Shown: one piece after another, positions 1-9,529 of the stretch | How positions within the stretch are numbered: position 1 is the stretch's first letter | How the letters are laid out: each line of letters opens with the position of its first letter | Source: Idiomarina sp. UBA6142 | GTDB lineage: Bacteria > Pseudomonadota > Gammaproteobacteria > Enterobacterales > Alteromonadaceae | DNA length: 20,622 nucleotides | Direction: 5' to 3' | Assembly: GCA_002423905.1 (NCBI GenBank) | Contig: DIVC01000094.1 | Location: 1-20,622, forward strand | Notes under the pieces: model-generated | What the model saw: the letters and a program-made list of their open reading frames with translations, nothing else | What the model was told of the DNA's origin: nothing | Database searches by the model: none | Position numbers and translations under genes: made by a program

Positions 1-14
1 GAGTGGGAATAGCG

Positions 15-1424
15 ATGCTCCGTTGGCGCGTTGGGTTGCTGGTGGTACTCAGCCTAAGTTTACTGAGCTGTGCACCAGCACCTGCACCGAGCCAACTGGA
101 GCAAATTCGTGAACGTGGTGTGCTGCGTGTCGGCACTACCATCTCGCCTACCACCTATTACCTTTACCAAGAGCAACCCGCAGGCTTGGAATATGCGCTG
201 GCACAGCGTTTTGCTGATCAACTTGGCGTCAGCTTGCAGATGGTGCCGCGCTATAATTTGAAGCATCTTTTTAGTTTGCTCGATCACGGCGAGGTTGATT
301 TTATTGCCGCCGGGATTGATCGCACTGAACAGCGTAATGAACGTTATCGGTTTACTCCGCCCTATCAAGAAATCGCCCAGCACGTGGTTTATCGGCAAGG
401 CTCGCGTCCGCGGCCGAGAGCGCTGGTTGAACTTGATGCCGAGTTGGTGGTGATGGCCGACAGTAGCCATGCCGAATGGTTGCAGTTGCAGCAAAAGGAC
501 TATCCCGATCTCGCCTGGCGTAGCAGCGATGAACATGATGCTATTGAGCTGTTGCGCATGGTGATGCAGGGCGATATTGCCTACACCATTGTGGATTCCA
601 ATACGCTGGCCGTGCAACGCCGATTTTATCCTGATTTAAGTGTCGCGTTTACCGTTCGAGACCGTATCGACGTGGGCTGGGTGCTGACTCAGCAAATTGA
701 TGCTTCGCTCTATGCACCAATGATTGAGTTTTTTGGACAATTGCGTGATAGCGGTGAATTCGATCAAATTGTCGATCAGCATTTTGGTCATGTTAACCAG
801 TTTAACTATGTTGATACTACGCTGTTCATTCAAGCGGTAGAGCAAATTTTGCCGCGTTACCGCACGTTGTTTCAAACCCACGCAGGTAGTCTTGATTGGC
901 GCTTGCTGGCGGCGATTAGTTATCAAGAAAGTTTATGGAACCCACGGGCGGTATCGCCTACAGGTGTGCGCGGCATGATGATGTTGACCTTGCCCACTGC
1001 CCAGCAAATGGGGGTACCCAGCCGCCTCAATCCAGAACAAAGTATTCGTGGTGGAGCACGCTATTTTGAGCAAATTCTTCAACGCATTCCCGCGCGCATT
1101 GGCGAACCCGATCGTATTTGGTTTGCGCTGGCGGCCTATAATATTGGCTTAGGTCACCTTGAAGACGCCCGGGTATTAACCCAACAGCAGGGCGCCGACC
1201 CAGATCGCTGGATCGATGTCAGAAAACGTCTACCCTTATTACGACAAAAGAAATTTTATCGGCAAACTAAATACGGTTTTGCCCGCGGTGATGAGCCGGT
1301 ACGATATGTCGGGAATATTCGTCGTTATTACGATACTCTAATCTGGCTGGATAATCGCGGACACATTCCAGCCGACCCACTGACAATTGAGCTGCCCACC
1401 GGCAGTGGTGATGAGGAGCAGTAA
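15..1424 (+). CDS. mltF: Membrane-bound lytic murein transglycosylase F
   Basis: Lipoprotein that cleaves the beta-1,4 MurNAc-GlcNAc bond of peptidoglycan to give 1,6-anhydro ends, acting at the outer membrane. The 469-aa product starts with a lipoprotein signal peptide ending in LLSC (lipidated Cys19). Residues about 30-260 form a periplasmic solute-binding (SBP_bac_3) domain, including FGLDY-like GLEYALAQRFADQLGV. Residues about 285-450 form the SLT lysozyme-like domain with the catalytic Glu305 in SYQES, then SPTGVRGMMMLT and the ALAAYNIG motif. This two-domain order is diagnostic of MltF. E. coli MltF is longer (518 aa) at the C terminus. An in-frame GTG at position 3 would add four residues before the signal peptide. 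I prefer the ATG at 15 because the signal peptide then starts normally and a weak GAGTGGG lies upstream. The gene begins almost at the window edge, so its promoter is not visible. Confidence 0.95.
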   Translation: MLRWRVGLLVVLSLSLLSCAPAPAPSQLEQIRERGVLRVGTTISPTTYYLYQEQPAGLEYALAQRFADQLGVSLQMVPRYNLKHLFSLLDHGEVDFIAAGIDRTEQRNERYRFTPPYQEIAQHVVYRQGSRPRPRALVELDAELVVMADSSHAEWLQLQQKDYPDLAWRSSDEHDAIELLRMVMQGDIAYTIVDSNTLAVQRRFYPDLSVAFTVRDRIDVGWVLTQQIDASLYAPMIEFFGQLRDSGEFDQIVDQHFGHVNQFNYVDTTLFIQAVEQILPRYRTLFQTHAGSLDWRLLAAISYQESLWNPRAVSPTGVRGMMMLTLPTAQQMGVPSRLNPEQSIRGGARYFEQILQRIPARIGEPDRIWFALAAYNIGLGHLEDARVLTQQQGADPDRWIDVRKRLPLLRQKKFYRQTKYGFARGDEPVRYVGNIRRYYDTLIWLDNRGHIPADPLTIELPTGSGDEEQ

Positions 1425-1427
1425 ATT

Positions 1428-1547
1428 ATGCGCCGAATGAAACGTTTAGTATCCAAAGAACGCCGTCGCGCTTGGCTGCGTAAGCAACGTAGTTTGCAAG
1501 CCGAGCGGCGACAAAAATGGTTTCGTATGAATGAGCAAACGGACTGA
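1428..1547 (+). CDS. Small, highly basic hypothetical protein (39 aa)
   Basis: I do not recognise this ORF. It starts with ATG three bases after the mltF stop, has an AGGAG ribosome-binding site at 1414-1418 with nine bases of spacing, and ends in TGA at 1545-1547. The product is 39 aa with 11 Arg and 4 Lys against 4 acidic residues, so it is strongly positive. It contains two Trp (W16, W31), no Cys, no signal peptide and no membrane segment. The composition suggests an RNA-, ribosome- or membrane-surface-binding helix, but that is inference only. Position and spacing suggest translational coupling to mltF. Its last codons overlap the purL promoter -35 element, so the ORF ends exactly where the next transcription unit begins. 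It could be a chance ORF; the good ribosome-binding site argues against that. Confidence 0.55.
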   Translation: MRRMKRLVSKERRRAWLRKQRSLQAERRQKWFRMNEQTD

Positions 1548-1573
1548 CAGCTGCTAGCTTTTCAGACTATAAT
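1544..1573 (+). promoter_or_regulatory. Sigma70-type promoter of purL
   Basis: CTGACA (1544-1549) and a perfect TATAAT (1568-1573) are separated by 18 bp. A start point near 1580 would give a leader of about 33 nt before the purL GTG. The -35 overlaps the stop codon of the 39-aa ORF. No PurR operator-like palindrome (E. coli consensus ACGCAAACGTTTGCGT) is visible between the promoter and the gene. Confidence 0.7.
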
Positions 1574-1612
1574 AGCGACCTATTTTTTGCTCCCAACTCT
1601 GGAGACTTTTCT

Positions 1613-4600
1613 GTGGAAATTTTACGCGGCGCCCCGGCCTTATCTGAGTTCAGAACCGAGAAGTTATTGCAGCGCTTGCAACAAGCAGAACTGCCTGTCA
1701 CTGGTATTTATGCAGAGTTTATGCATTTTGCCGATGTCAGCACTAAGCTGGATGACCACAGTCAAGACGTCCTGAAAAAGCTACTGACCTATGGCCCGGC
1801 CATGTCCCAGTATATTCCGGAAGGTGAATTGCTGGTCGCGGTGCCGCGTCAAGGCACCATTTCCCCGTGGTCATCTAAAGCAACCGATATAGCCCATAAC
1901 TGCGGGTTGCAGCAAATTCGTCGCATTGAGCGCGGTATCGCTTATTATCTTAGCGGTAGCTTAAGTAGCGGGCAAATTGAACAAGCGGCCCTGCTATTAC
2001 ACGATCGTATGACCGAAATGGTATTGCACGACATGCATGAAGCGAAGTGCTTATTCCAAAGTAGCGAACCGCGCAGTATGCAGCATGTGGATATTTTAAC
2101 GGGTGGCCGCAGCGCGCTGGCAGCAGCGAACCAGAGCATGGGCTTAGCATTAGCCGATGATGAAATAGATTATTTGTTTGAGAATTTCAGCGCGTTAAAA
2201 CGTAATCCGAATGACATTGAACTGTACATGTTTGCTCAGGCCAACTCGGAACATTGCCGCCATAAAATTTTCAATGCGGATTGGACGATTGACGGTGAAA
2301 GCCAATTAAAGTCGTTGTTCAAGATGATCAAGAACACCTATGAGGTGACTCCTGATCACGTGTTGTCGGCCTACAAAGACAATGCAGCAGTGATGGTCGG
2401 CTCGGAAGCTGGGCGCTTTTATCCGTATCCAGTCGGTAGCCCGGCGGCCGGTGAGTACAGCTATTTTCACGAACCCATTCACATTTTAATGAAGGTTGAA
2501 ACCCATAACCACCCGACGGCGATCTCGCCGTTTCCTGGCGCCGCCACCGGCAGTGGTGGGGAAATTCGTGATGAAGGTGCAACCGGTCGTGGTGCCAAGC
2601 CCAAAGCTGGATTAGTTGGTTTTAGCGTATCTAATCTGCGCATTCCGGGCTTTGAACAGCCGTGGGAAGAAGATTTTGGTAAGCCGGATCGTATCGTTAC
2701 TGCGCTCGAAATTATGCTCGATGGCCCGCTCGGTGGTGCCGCTTTCAATAACGAGTTTGGTCGCCCGGCCTTAACCGGCTATTTCCGAACCTACGAAGAA
2801 CAAGTAAACAGCCATAATGGCGTTGAAGTGCGTGGTTATCACAAACCGATCATGATCGCTGGTGGCCTAGGTAATATTCGCGAAAACCATGTTGAAAAAG
2901 GCGAGATCAGTATTGGTGCCAAATTAGTGGTGCTCGGTGGCCCAGCTATGAACATTGGTTTGGGCGGTGGTGCGGCATCATCAATGGCCTCAGGCAGCTC
3001 CAGCGAGGACCTTGATTTTGCTTCGGTACAACGCGATAACCCGGAAATGGAACGGCGTTGCCAAGAGGTCATTGACCGTTGTTGGCAGCTCGGCGACAAA
3101 AATCCCATTTTGTTTATCCACGATGTTGGCGCCGGTGGTTTATCCAACGCGATGCCAGAGTTGGTGAACGATGGTGGTCGTGGTGGTAAGTTTGAATTGC
3201 GCAAAGTGCCCAACGATGAGCCTGGTATGGCACCGCACGAAATTTGGTGTAATGAGTCACAAGAACGCTATGTATTAGCCATTGCTCCTGAGCGTATGGC
3301 GTTGTTCGAACAGTTGTGTGAGCGCGAGCGCGCGCCGTTTGCCGTCATCGGCGAAGCTACTGAAGATCAGCATTTGACCTTGAACGATAGTCATTTTGGT
3401 AATCAACCGATTGATTTGCCACTGAGTGTGTTGCTGGGCAAACCACCGAAAATGCACCGCGATGTGCAGTCGCTGCAGGCCCAAGGCCAACCCCTAGAAC
3501 GTGATGGGGTGAAGCTCAGTGAAGCGGCAAACCGCCTGTTGCGGTTGCCGGCAATTGCTGAAAAAACCTTCTTAATTACCATTGGTGACCGCACGGTTAC
3601 CGGCTTAGTGGCGCGTGACCAAATGGTCGGTCCATGGCAAATCCCAGTAGCGGATGTGGCGGTAACCGCCGCCAGTTATGATACCTATAGCGGTGAAGCG
3701 ATGGCAATGGGTGAGCGTACGCCGGTTGCGTTGTTGAATTTCGCAGCGTCAGCCCGACTGGCTGTGGCTGAATCGATCACCAATATTGCCGCTGCTGATA
3801 TTGGTAGTTTGCAGCACATTAAATTATCCGCCAACTGGATGTCTGCAGCCGGTCACCCAGGCGAGGATGCTGGTTTATATGCCGCGGTAAAGGCCGTTGG
3901 CGAAGAACTCTGTCCAGCGCTTGGAATCACTATTCCAGTGGGTAAAGACTCGATGTCGATGAAGACCCGTTGGCATGATAATGGCAGCGACAAAGCAGTT
4001 ACCGCTCCGATGAGTTTGGTGATTACCGCCTTTGGCCGCGTTAACGATGTACGCCGTACCGTAACCCCACAATTACGCCTAGACAAGGGTGACAGCAAGT
4101 TAGTGCTAATCGATTTAGGCCAAGGCAAAAACCGTATGGGTGGCTCAGCATTAGCGCAAGTCTATCGGCAACTCGGTGACGTGACTCCTGACTTAGACCA
4201 GCCTGACTTACTGGCTGGATTCTTCAATGCCACGCAAAAACTGATCCGCAACAAGCAAGTCATTGCCTATCATGACCGCTCAGACGGCGGATTGTTTGTG
4301 GCCACCGCCGAAATGGCTTTTGCCGGGTACTGTGGTGTTGAAATTGAATTAGATGGTCTGGGTAGCGATGATTTAGCGGCGTTATTTAGTGAAGAGCTCG
4401 GTGCGGTATTGCAAATCGCCACCGAGGATCTTGATGCTGTCCGTGATGCTTATGCTGATGCTGGCTTAGCCGATTGTTTTCACGTGATTGGCCGCCCAGT
4501 GCGCGAAGATGTGATTCGCTTTACCCGTGGTGGTACCGATGTATTGTCGCATTTGCGCAGCCATTACCGCAGCATTTGGGCCGAAACCACCCACCAGATG

Positions 4601-5509
4601 CAACGTCTGCGCGATAACCCGGCTTGTGCGGATGAAGAATTTAGCGCTAAGCAAGATCTTAATGATCCCGGCTTATCCGCTAGCCTAACCTTTGATCTGG
4701 AAGAAGATATCGCTGCTCCCTATATCAATACTGGTCGCGACCCAGTGGTTGCGGTATTACGTGAGCAAGGTGTTAACTCTCACGTTGAGATGGCAGCAGC
4801 TTTTGATCGCGCCGGCTTTGCCGCAATTGACGTACACATGAGTGATATTCTCAGCGGCCGTATCAGCCTGGACAAATTTGACGGCTTAGTAGCATGTGGT
4901 GGTTTCTCTTACGGTGACGTATTGGGAGCCGGTGAGGGTTGGGCGAAGTCGATTTTGTTTAATAACTTAGCCCGTGACCAGTTTGCCGAATTTTTTGCTC
5001 GCCAACGCACCTTTGCTTTAGGCGTGTGTAACGGTTGCCAAATGCTGTCGAATTTAAAAGAACTGATTCCTGGCGCTGAATTATGGCCGCACTTTGTCAC
5101 CAACCGGTCTGAACGCTTTGAAGCACGCTTCAGTATGGTTGAGGTGCAAGCAAGCGACTCGTTGTTCTTTGCTGGCATGGCTGGTTCACGCATGCCGATC
5201 GCGGTATCCCATGGTGAAGGCCGCGCTGAGTTTGCCGCTGGTGCACTAGAGGCTGCTACCAAGCAAGGCTTAGTCACGATGCGCTTTGTCGATAACCGCG
5301 GTGCAATTGCCGCAAGTTATCCAGCCAACCCGAACGGCTCGCCAGAAGGTATTACCGGTCTCACCACCACCGATGGCCGGGTAAGTATCATGATGCCGCA
5401 CCCAGAGCGGGTATTCCGCACCGTCGCCAATAGCTGGCATCCAGATAGCTGGGGTGAAGATAGCCCATGGATGCGGATGTTCCGTAACGCTCGGGTGTTT
5501 TTAGGTTAA
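1613..5509 (+). CDS. purL: Phosphoribosylformylglycinamidine synthase (large single-chain type)
   Basis: Catalyses the ATP- and glutamine-dependent conversion of FGAR to FGAM, the fourth step of de novo purine synthesis, in the cytoplasm. The 1298-aa length fits the single-chain gamma-proteobacterial form (E. coli 1295 aa), and the sequence follows E. coli PurL from the first residues ([13 protein letters not shown]) to the end. The N-terminal domain, a linker and two AIRS-type synthetase halves (e.g. [19 protein letters not shown] and [15 protein letters not shown]) precede a C-terminal class I glutamine amidotransferase domain. Its nucleophile is Cys1139 (GVCNGCQM), with His1263 and Glu1265 in [10 protein letters not shown]. 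The start is GTG with GGAG (1601-1604) eight bases upstream. The gene has its own promoter and a shared downstream terminator, so it appears monocistronic. Confidence 0.98.
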   Translation: MEILRGAPALSEFRTEKLLQRLQQAELPVTGIYAEFMHFADVSTKLDDHSQDVLKKLLTYGPAMSQYIPEGELLVAVPRQGTISPWSSKATDIAHNCGLQQIRRIERGIAYYLSGSLSSGQIEQAALLLHDRMTEMVLHDMHEAKCLFQSSEPRSMQHVDILTGGRSALAAANQSMGLALADDEIDYLFENFSALKRNPNDIELYMFAQANSEHCRHKIFNADWTIDGESQLKSLFKMIKNTYEVTPDHVLSAYKDNAAVMVGSEAGRFYPYPVGSPAAGEYSYFHEPIHILMKVETHNHPTAISPFPGAATGSGGEIRDEGATGRGAKPKAGLVGFSVSNLRIPGFEQPWEEDFGKPDRIVTALEIMLDGPLGGAAFNNEFGRPALTGYFRTYEEQVNSHNGVEVRGYHKPIMIAGGLGNIRENHVEKGEISIGAKLVVLGGPAMNIGLGGGAASSMASGSSSEDLDFASVQRDNPEMERRCQEVIDRCWQLGDKNPILFIHDVGAGGLSNAMPELVNDGGRGGKFELRKVPNDEPGMAPHEIWCNESQERYVLAIAPERMALFEQLCERERAPFAVIGEATEDQHLTLNDSHFGNQPIDLPLSVLLGKPPKMHRDVQSLQAQGQPLERDGVKLSEAANRLLRLPAIAEKTFLITIGDRTVTGLVARDQMVGPWQIPVADVAVTAASYDTYSGEAMAMGERTPVALLNFAASARLAVAESITNIAAADIGSLQHIKLSANWMSAAGHPGEDAGLYAAVKAVGEELCPALGITIPVGKDSMSMKTRWHDNGSDKAVTAPMSLVITAFGRVNDVRRTVTPQLRLDKGDSKLVLIDLGQGKNRMGGSALAQVYRQLGDVTPDLDQPDLLAGFFNATQKLIRNKQVIAYHDRSDGGLFVATAEMAFAGYCGVEIELDGLGSDDLAALFSEELGAVLQIATEDLDAVRDAYADAGLADCFHVIGRPVREDVIRFTRGGTDVLSHLRSHYRSIWAETTHQMQRLRDNPACADEEFSAKQDLNDPGLSASLTFDLEEDIAAPYINTGRDPVVAVLREQGVNSHVEMAAAFDRAGFAAIDVHMSDILSGRISLDKFDGLVACGGFSYGDVLGAGEGWAKSILFNNLARDQFAEFFARQRTFALGVCNGCQMLSNLKELIPGAELWPHFVTNRSERFEARFSMVEVQASDSLFFAGMAGSRMPIAVSHGEGRAEFAAGALEAATKQGLVTMRFVDNRGAIAASYPANPNGSPEGITGLTTTDGRVSIMMPHPERVFRTVANSWHPDSWGEDSPWMRMFRNARVFLG

Positions 5510-5522
5510 GTGCTCAGTCAAT

Positions 5523-5550
5523 AAAAAAACCGGCTACTAGCCGGTTTTTT
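5523..5550. terminator. Bidirectional intrinsic terminator between purL and tadA
   Basis: The hairpin CCGGCT-act-AGCCGG (5530-5544) is flanked by seven A on the left and six T on the right. It can therefore terminate purL on the plus strand and tadA on the minus strand. It sits between the two convergent stop codons (5509 and 5557). Confidence 0.9.
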
Positions 5551-5556
5551 ATGCAA

Positions 5557-6006
5557 CTAACGGCGGCGCCGAAAAAATTGCCGCAACAGCTCACCACATT
5601 GGTCAGCCATGACCCCACTAATCACTTCAACCTGATGATTCATACTCGGGTGATTGATCACCGTTATCGCACTGCCGGTGGCACCGGTGCGTGGATCAGC
5701 TGCGCCGTATACTAGGGTTTTCACCCTGGCGTGGGTAATGAGCCCAGCACACATGGCGCACGGCTCTAAAGTGACGTACAAGGTGGTGTCCACTAAGCGG
5801 TAATTTTGCAGGGCTTGACCGGCCGCACGAATCGCCATGGCTTCAGCGTGTGCCGAAGGGTCGTGCAGGCTGATCACTTGGTTATAGCCTTCGCCAATAA
5901 TGTCACCATTAAGAACCAGCACGGCTCCAACCGGAACCTCGCCATGCGATTCGGCATTCGTAGCCAATTCAAGGGCACGCTGCATAAAAGCGATATGGTG
6001 TTGCAT
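5557..6006 (-). CDS. tadA: tRNA-specific adenosine-34 deaminase
   Basis: Deaminates wobble adenosine 34 of tRNA-Arg(ACG) to inosine, a zinc-dependent reaction needed to read CGU, CGC and CGA codons. The 149-aa protein has the cytidine-deaminase fold with zinc ligand and catalytic base in H53-A-E55 and the second zinc motif P82-C83-A-M-C86. The segment EVPVGAVLV near residue 23 and the Arg-rich C-terminal tail are typical of the family. The start ATG lies behind a GGGAAT-like stretch that is only a weak ribosome-binding site. An intrinsic terminator separates it from the upstream TonB receptor gene on the same strand, so it is probably expressed alone. I did not find a convincing promoter in the 50 bp upstream. 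Confidence 0.95.
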   Translation of the reverse strand: MQHHIAFMQRALELATNAESHGEVPVGAVLVLNGDIIGEGYNQVISLHDPSAHAEAMAIRAAGQALQNYRLVDTTLYVTLEPCAMCAGLITHARVKTLVYGAADPRTGATGSAITVINHPSMNHQVEVISGVMADQCGELLRQFFRRRR

Positions 6007-6063
6007 CAGGTTACATTCCCAAAACTCAATGAGCGCTAGTTTAACTCATTTCATCGCGACAAT

Positions 6064-6097
6064 AAAAAAAGCCCTCACCAAATTTGGTAAGGGCTTT
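6064..6097 (-). terminator. Intrinsic terminator of the TonB receptor gene
   Basis: Read on the minus strand, a near-perfect stem AAAGCCCTTACCAAA / TTTGGTGAGGGCTTT spans 6097-6068 with one mismatch. It is followed by a run of T (the A run at 6064-6070 on the plus strand). It lies 29 bp past the receptor stop codon and before tadA. Confidence 0.85.
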
Positions 6098-6125
6098 CAA
6101 TGCGTATTAAGTTATCGCATACGAC

Positions 6126-9100
6126 TTAGAAATCGTATTTGAAGCCTAAACGGATGCTCCACAATGATGGACCACCAACACGGTTTTGTACGGTGCCGTT
6201 CAATACTTCAGGGCGTAAACCGGTAAACACGTATTGGTTGTTGGCGTTGATGCTTACGTCGGCCACTGGAATAGCACGTGGGAACGGCGCTTCATACAAC
6301 ACACCCCAATCATCGTTCAATAAGTTGGTCAGGTTATCAATCACAAAGTAAACGCTTGAACGGTGACCGTCTGCGAATGCTGGTAGTTGTTGATCAAACT
6401 TGAAGTCAACTTTGTGCCACCAATCGCTGTTGAACTCGTTACGTGGGGCAATGCCACCAGCGTATTTGTCCAACCCTGAGTCCTTGATGAAGTTGAAGAA
6501 CGTGGTGGTATTGAAGTTCGGGCCAAATACCACGTTCGGGTCAGTCACACCAGTTGGTACATACAACAATTGACGACGGTTGTTGTTGGTATCACCAAAC
6601 GCGCCACCGCTCATGGTATAGCTAAACGGACGACCTTTGTTGGCTGATGCAAACACACTGAACCTACTATCTAAGCCAGAGAACAACTCAGTTTTGTATG
6701 ACGCACGGAAAGTAAAGCGGTGCGGAATTTCGTAGTTCGAACGCGCAACACCTGGGTTCTCGATATCTGAGTAGGCAATGTTGTTGTAGTTCGAGTACGC
6801 TACTGAGCTGGTCATTGGGTTGACGTCTTCAGCATCGTTGAAAGCGTAAGCCAAGGTCCAGTTCAGACCCCAATCATGGCGCTTAGCAAGTGCCAATGAC
6901 ACTGACGTTTGCTTACCTGAGCTACCATCCACGTTGGTTAACAAAAACGCTTCTGGGCCTGAGGCACTTGGGTAGATTGGACGGCCATCTGGAGCGGTAC
7001 CAGATTGTGGTGAAGTACCGTTCGGACCACGACGCATGTCAGAGATACGTGCAGCGTTTTCCTTGTCGGTAAACAAAGCATCAGCCATCAACACGTAACC
7101 ATTGTCAAAGGTGTAAGTGGCGCCTAACGCGTACTTCCACTCTTTTGGCAATTTGAAGTTCGGGTCTAAGGCGTTAACCGGACCGATACCCTGGGCGTTA
7201 GTCACGCGATCAACCAATACTTGTGGGATGTCGTATAACGGGCGGCCTGAACCATTGTGAGGTATATCGAACAAGGTTTGGTTAGCGAAATCATTTGCAA
7301 CTAAACGCGTTTCAAATAAGGTCACACCGTTGTTTGAGTAGTTGTTTGACAACCAAACGTTCGGGTTACCACCAGAATACAGACCGAAACCACCACGCAT
7401 TTCAAGCTGATCGTTAGCACGCCAGTTGAAACCAACACGTGGTTGCAATAAGCCCATACCATCTACCGTTGCAGTGTTCGGGAAGCCATATTGGTTCAAG
7501 AAGTTGCTGTTTAACCGCGGACGATCGTCGGTTTCATACCAGTCATAACGAAGACCATAGGTCAAGGTTAAGTCATGCTCAATGAAGTAGTATTCATCTT
7601 GGATAAACGCGGTGTTCACTGCGTATTTAAATGCAGCAGCGCCGTCATTTGGATTGTTGGTACCAGCAGCGTTCTCGTAGATAAAGGTTGACGGACGACC
7701 ATCACGGAAGTCTTGAATACTGTTGAAGTACACTTCACCTTCAGTTTCTTGGATGAACAAGTTGAATACATCATAGGCTTCACGCTCATAACCAAAGGTG
7801 AAGGTGTGGTCACCGTACAAGTATGAACCAGCTAACTTCATGAAGGTCGTGTCATAGTACAGTTTATTCGAGTGACGCGAATCATCAGCGCCTAGGAATA
7901 CAGTAGCACCTGGCAAGCGGATTTGGATTTCACCTACTTCGGTACCGCCTAGTGGATTGACTCGTGCATCTAGCTCTGAGTAACCAACCCGAACTTCAGT
8001 TGAGAAGTTTGAGGTCCAGTCTGAGTAAACTTGGGCAATGTAAGAGGTGAATTTAGAACCACGCTCATAATAGTGACCAGAGAACTCAATGGCACCAGCG
8101 AAACGGTCTGATTCAGCGTTTGAGAAACCGTCATTATAGTTATAGGTAAATGACGCACGGTGATCATCATTGATGTACCAGTCTATCTTAGCGAGGAACT
8201 TCTCGTCTTCTACCGGCAAGCTGCTTGGGAAACCACCTGGTTCAAAGCCGTAAACGGTACGAGCGATATCACCGATTTCATCGAGTTGCGCTTGGGTAAC
8301 ACCAAGTACTTTAGTCGCGGCATCAGAATCTGCTGGGCCACGGCTGAAGGTATTTACACCTTCTAATTTTTCATAAGCACCAAAGAAGAACAATTTATCT
8401 TTGATGATAGCGCCACCAACGTTGAAGCCATAACGACGCTCGTTGTATGGAGCTACCGTAATGCTTTGGCCTTCAAGCTTGTCACCTTGCAGTGAATCGT
8501 TGGTGTAGTCGAAGAACACGCCACCAAACAGTTCGTTTTCACCTGATTTGGTAACCGCGTTGATGTTACAGGCAGTGAAGCCGCCGTATTGAACATTGAA
8601 CGGCGCTAATTCAACCGATACCTGCTCAATAGCGTCGTAAGAAAAAGGCATACGCTCAGTTGGATAACCGCTGCTGTTTAGGCCGAAGTTATCGTTGGTG
8701 CGCACACCGTCAACAGTCAAGCTGTTGAAACGTGGGTTGGCGCCACCACATTGAATGTCACGAGCGTTTGATTCGTTGATGTAGATACGTGGGTCAGTAC
8801 GAATCAGGTCTTTAATATCACGGTTTACAGTTGGAGCATCTTGCAGGTCAGTCAAGCTAAACGTTGCGCTTGGTCCGGTTGCTCCTGAAGTCATGTTTAG
8901 CACTTGACCAGTTACCGCAATACGCTCAACGTTGGCTTGTTGAATCGATACAGCGACGTTTTCGGTCTCACCAAGCGTTAAAAATACGTTTTCAACAGTA
9001 CGTGAGTTGCCTACGGCATCGGTAACAACCACGGTGTATGGGCCGCCAACGGCTAAACCACGGGCAGAGAATAGACCATTCTCGTTCGCAGCGAAGGTAC

Positions 9101-9281
9101 GTGAGGTGCCAGTACGGTTATCGGTTAGAGTGACCGTTGCATTGGAGATGGTTTGGCCAGTAGCTTCACTGGTTACAACACCACGAATGCTCGATGTAGT
9201 TTCCTGTGCAGAGGCAGTTGCGGTAAGACCAATCGCAAATGCAACAGCAGCAGCAATTCTGGAGGGTTTTGCGCTAAACAT
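6126..9281 (-). CDS. Oar-like TonB-dependent outer-membrane receptor with carboxypeptidase-regulatory-like domain
   Basis: Outer-membrane beta-barrel receptor, 1051 aa, substrate unknown. A signal peptide ends at ASA-Q26. Residues about 31-115 form a carboxypeptidase-regulatory-like beta-sandwich (SIRGVVTSEATGQTISNATV). A TonB-box-like ERIAVTGQ follows at 119-126, then a plug domain (about 135-250) and a long barrel ending in the aromatic terminus LGFKYDF expected by the BAM machinery. The architecture matches the Oar/OmpA-related TonB receptor class common in marine Alteromonadales and Xanthomonadales. The only two cysteines, C178 and C238, both lie in the plug. The ATG start has AGGA about 12 bases upstream. 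A Pho-box-like site with a correctly spaced -10 lies upstream on the same strand, suggesting phosphate-starvation control (inference). The family call is firm; the ligand cannot be read from the sequence. Confidence 0.92.
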   Translation of the reverse strand: MFSAKPSRIAAAVAFAIGLTATASAQETTSSIRGVVTSEATGQTISNATVTLTDNRTGTSRTFAANENGLFSARGLAVGGPYTVVVTDAVGNSRTVENVFLTLGETENVAVSIQQANVERIAVTGQVLNMTSGATGPSATFSLTDLQDAPTVNRDIKDLIRTDPRIYINESNARDIQCGGANPRFNSLTVDGVRTNDNFGLNSSGYPTERMPFSYDAIEQVSVELAPFNVQYGGFTACNINAVTKSGENELFGGVFFDYTNDSLQGDKLEGQSITVAPYNERRYGFNVGGAIIKDKLFFFGAYEKLEGVNTFSRGPADSDAATKVLGVTQAQLDEIGDIARTVYGFEPGGFPSSLPVEDEKFLAKIDWYINDDHRASFTYNYNDGFSNAESDRFAGAIEFSGHYYERGSKFTSYIAQVYSDWTSNFSTEVRVGYSELDARVNPLGGTEVGEIQIRLPGATVFLGADDSRHSNKLYYDTTFMKLAGSYLYGDHTFTFGYEREAYDVFNLFIQETEGEVYFNSIQDFRDGRPSTFIYENAAGTNNPNDGAAAFKYAVNTAFIQDEYYFIEHDLTLTYGLRYDWYETDDRPRLNSNFLNQYGFPNTATVDGMGLLQPRVGFNWRANDQLEMRGGFGLYSGGNPNVWLSNNYSNNGVTLFETRLVANDFANQTLFDIPHNGSGRPLYDIPQVLVDRVTNAQGIGPVNALDPNFKLPKEWKYALGATYTFDNGYVLMADALFTDKENAARISDMRRGPNGTSPQSGTAPDGRPIYPSASGPEAFLLTNVDGSSGKQTSVSLALAKRHDWGLNWTLAYAFNDAEDVNPMTSSVAYSNYNNIAYSDIENPGVARSNYEIPHRFTFRASYKTELFSGLDSRFSVFASANKGRPFSYTMSGGAFGDTNNNRRQLLYVPTGVTDPNVVFGPNFNTTTFFNFIKDSGLDKYAGGIAPRNEFNSDWWHKVDFKFDQQLPAFADGHRSSVYFVIDNLTNLLNDDWGVLYEAPFPRAIPVADVSINANNQYVFTGLRPEVLNGTVQNRVGGPSLWSIRLGFKYDF

Positions 9282-9529
9282 AGTTGCTCGTTCCTAGGGT
9301 TGTATTAAAAATCTGTTGTTAGTTAAAAATCACTACACAACGAAATCTGGACGAGACCTAGATTGTACATACGTGGTCTGCGGCCAAAACTCGTACGACG
9401 TTATAACACCCAACTGTGTCAAATTTATGACATGATTTTACGCAATTTTAATTTCATTTGCACATGGAATATTGAACCATTAAAGTTTTTCCAAGTCCAA
9501 GCTCACCAACCCTAGAAGTGTAGAAGTTC
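9282..9529. other. Divergent intergenic region
   Basis: This 248-bp gap separates the minus-strand receptor from the plus-strand lipoprotein gene. Apart from the Pho-like element at 9400-9433, I see an AT-rich stretch (9434-9460) that may hold the forward promoter. The receptor leader of roughly 110 nt shows no recognised riboswitch, and I found no small ORF with a convincing ribosome-binding site. Confidence 0.6.
9400..9433 (-). promoter_or_regulatory. Candidate Pho box and -10 of the TonB receptor gene
   Basis: Read on the minus strand, 9433-9416 is ATGTCATAAATTTGACAC: half-site ATGTCAT, spacer AAAT, half-site TTGACAC, against the PhoB consensus CTGTCAT-N4-CTGTCAY. Exactly 10 bp further is TATAAC (9405-9400). 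This is the same geometry as the pstS, pstC and phoB promoters in this window. The second half-site is the weakest of the four (two mismatches). The element is nearly palindromic (TGTCA-N6-TGACA), so it might also serve the divergent gene at 9530, but no good -10 is seen on that side at 10 bp. Confidence 0.5.

Noticed and set aside
1574..1612. PurR operator in the purL leader
   Set aside because: I looked for an ACGCAAACGTTTGCGT-like palindrome between promoter and start and found none.
9007..9297. Plus-strand 96-codon ORF opposite the receptor start
   Set aside because: It is a mirror-frame shadow of the receptor signal peptide and N-terminal domain, with no ribosome-binding site or family resemblance.
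9417..9422. Perfect TTGACA (minus strand) as a normal -35 for the TonB receptor gene
   Set aside because: No -10 hexamer lies 16-18 bp downstream; TATAAC is only 11 bp away. The hexamer is better explained as the second Pho half-site.
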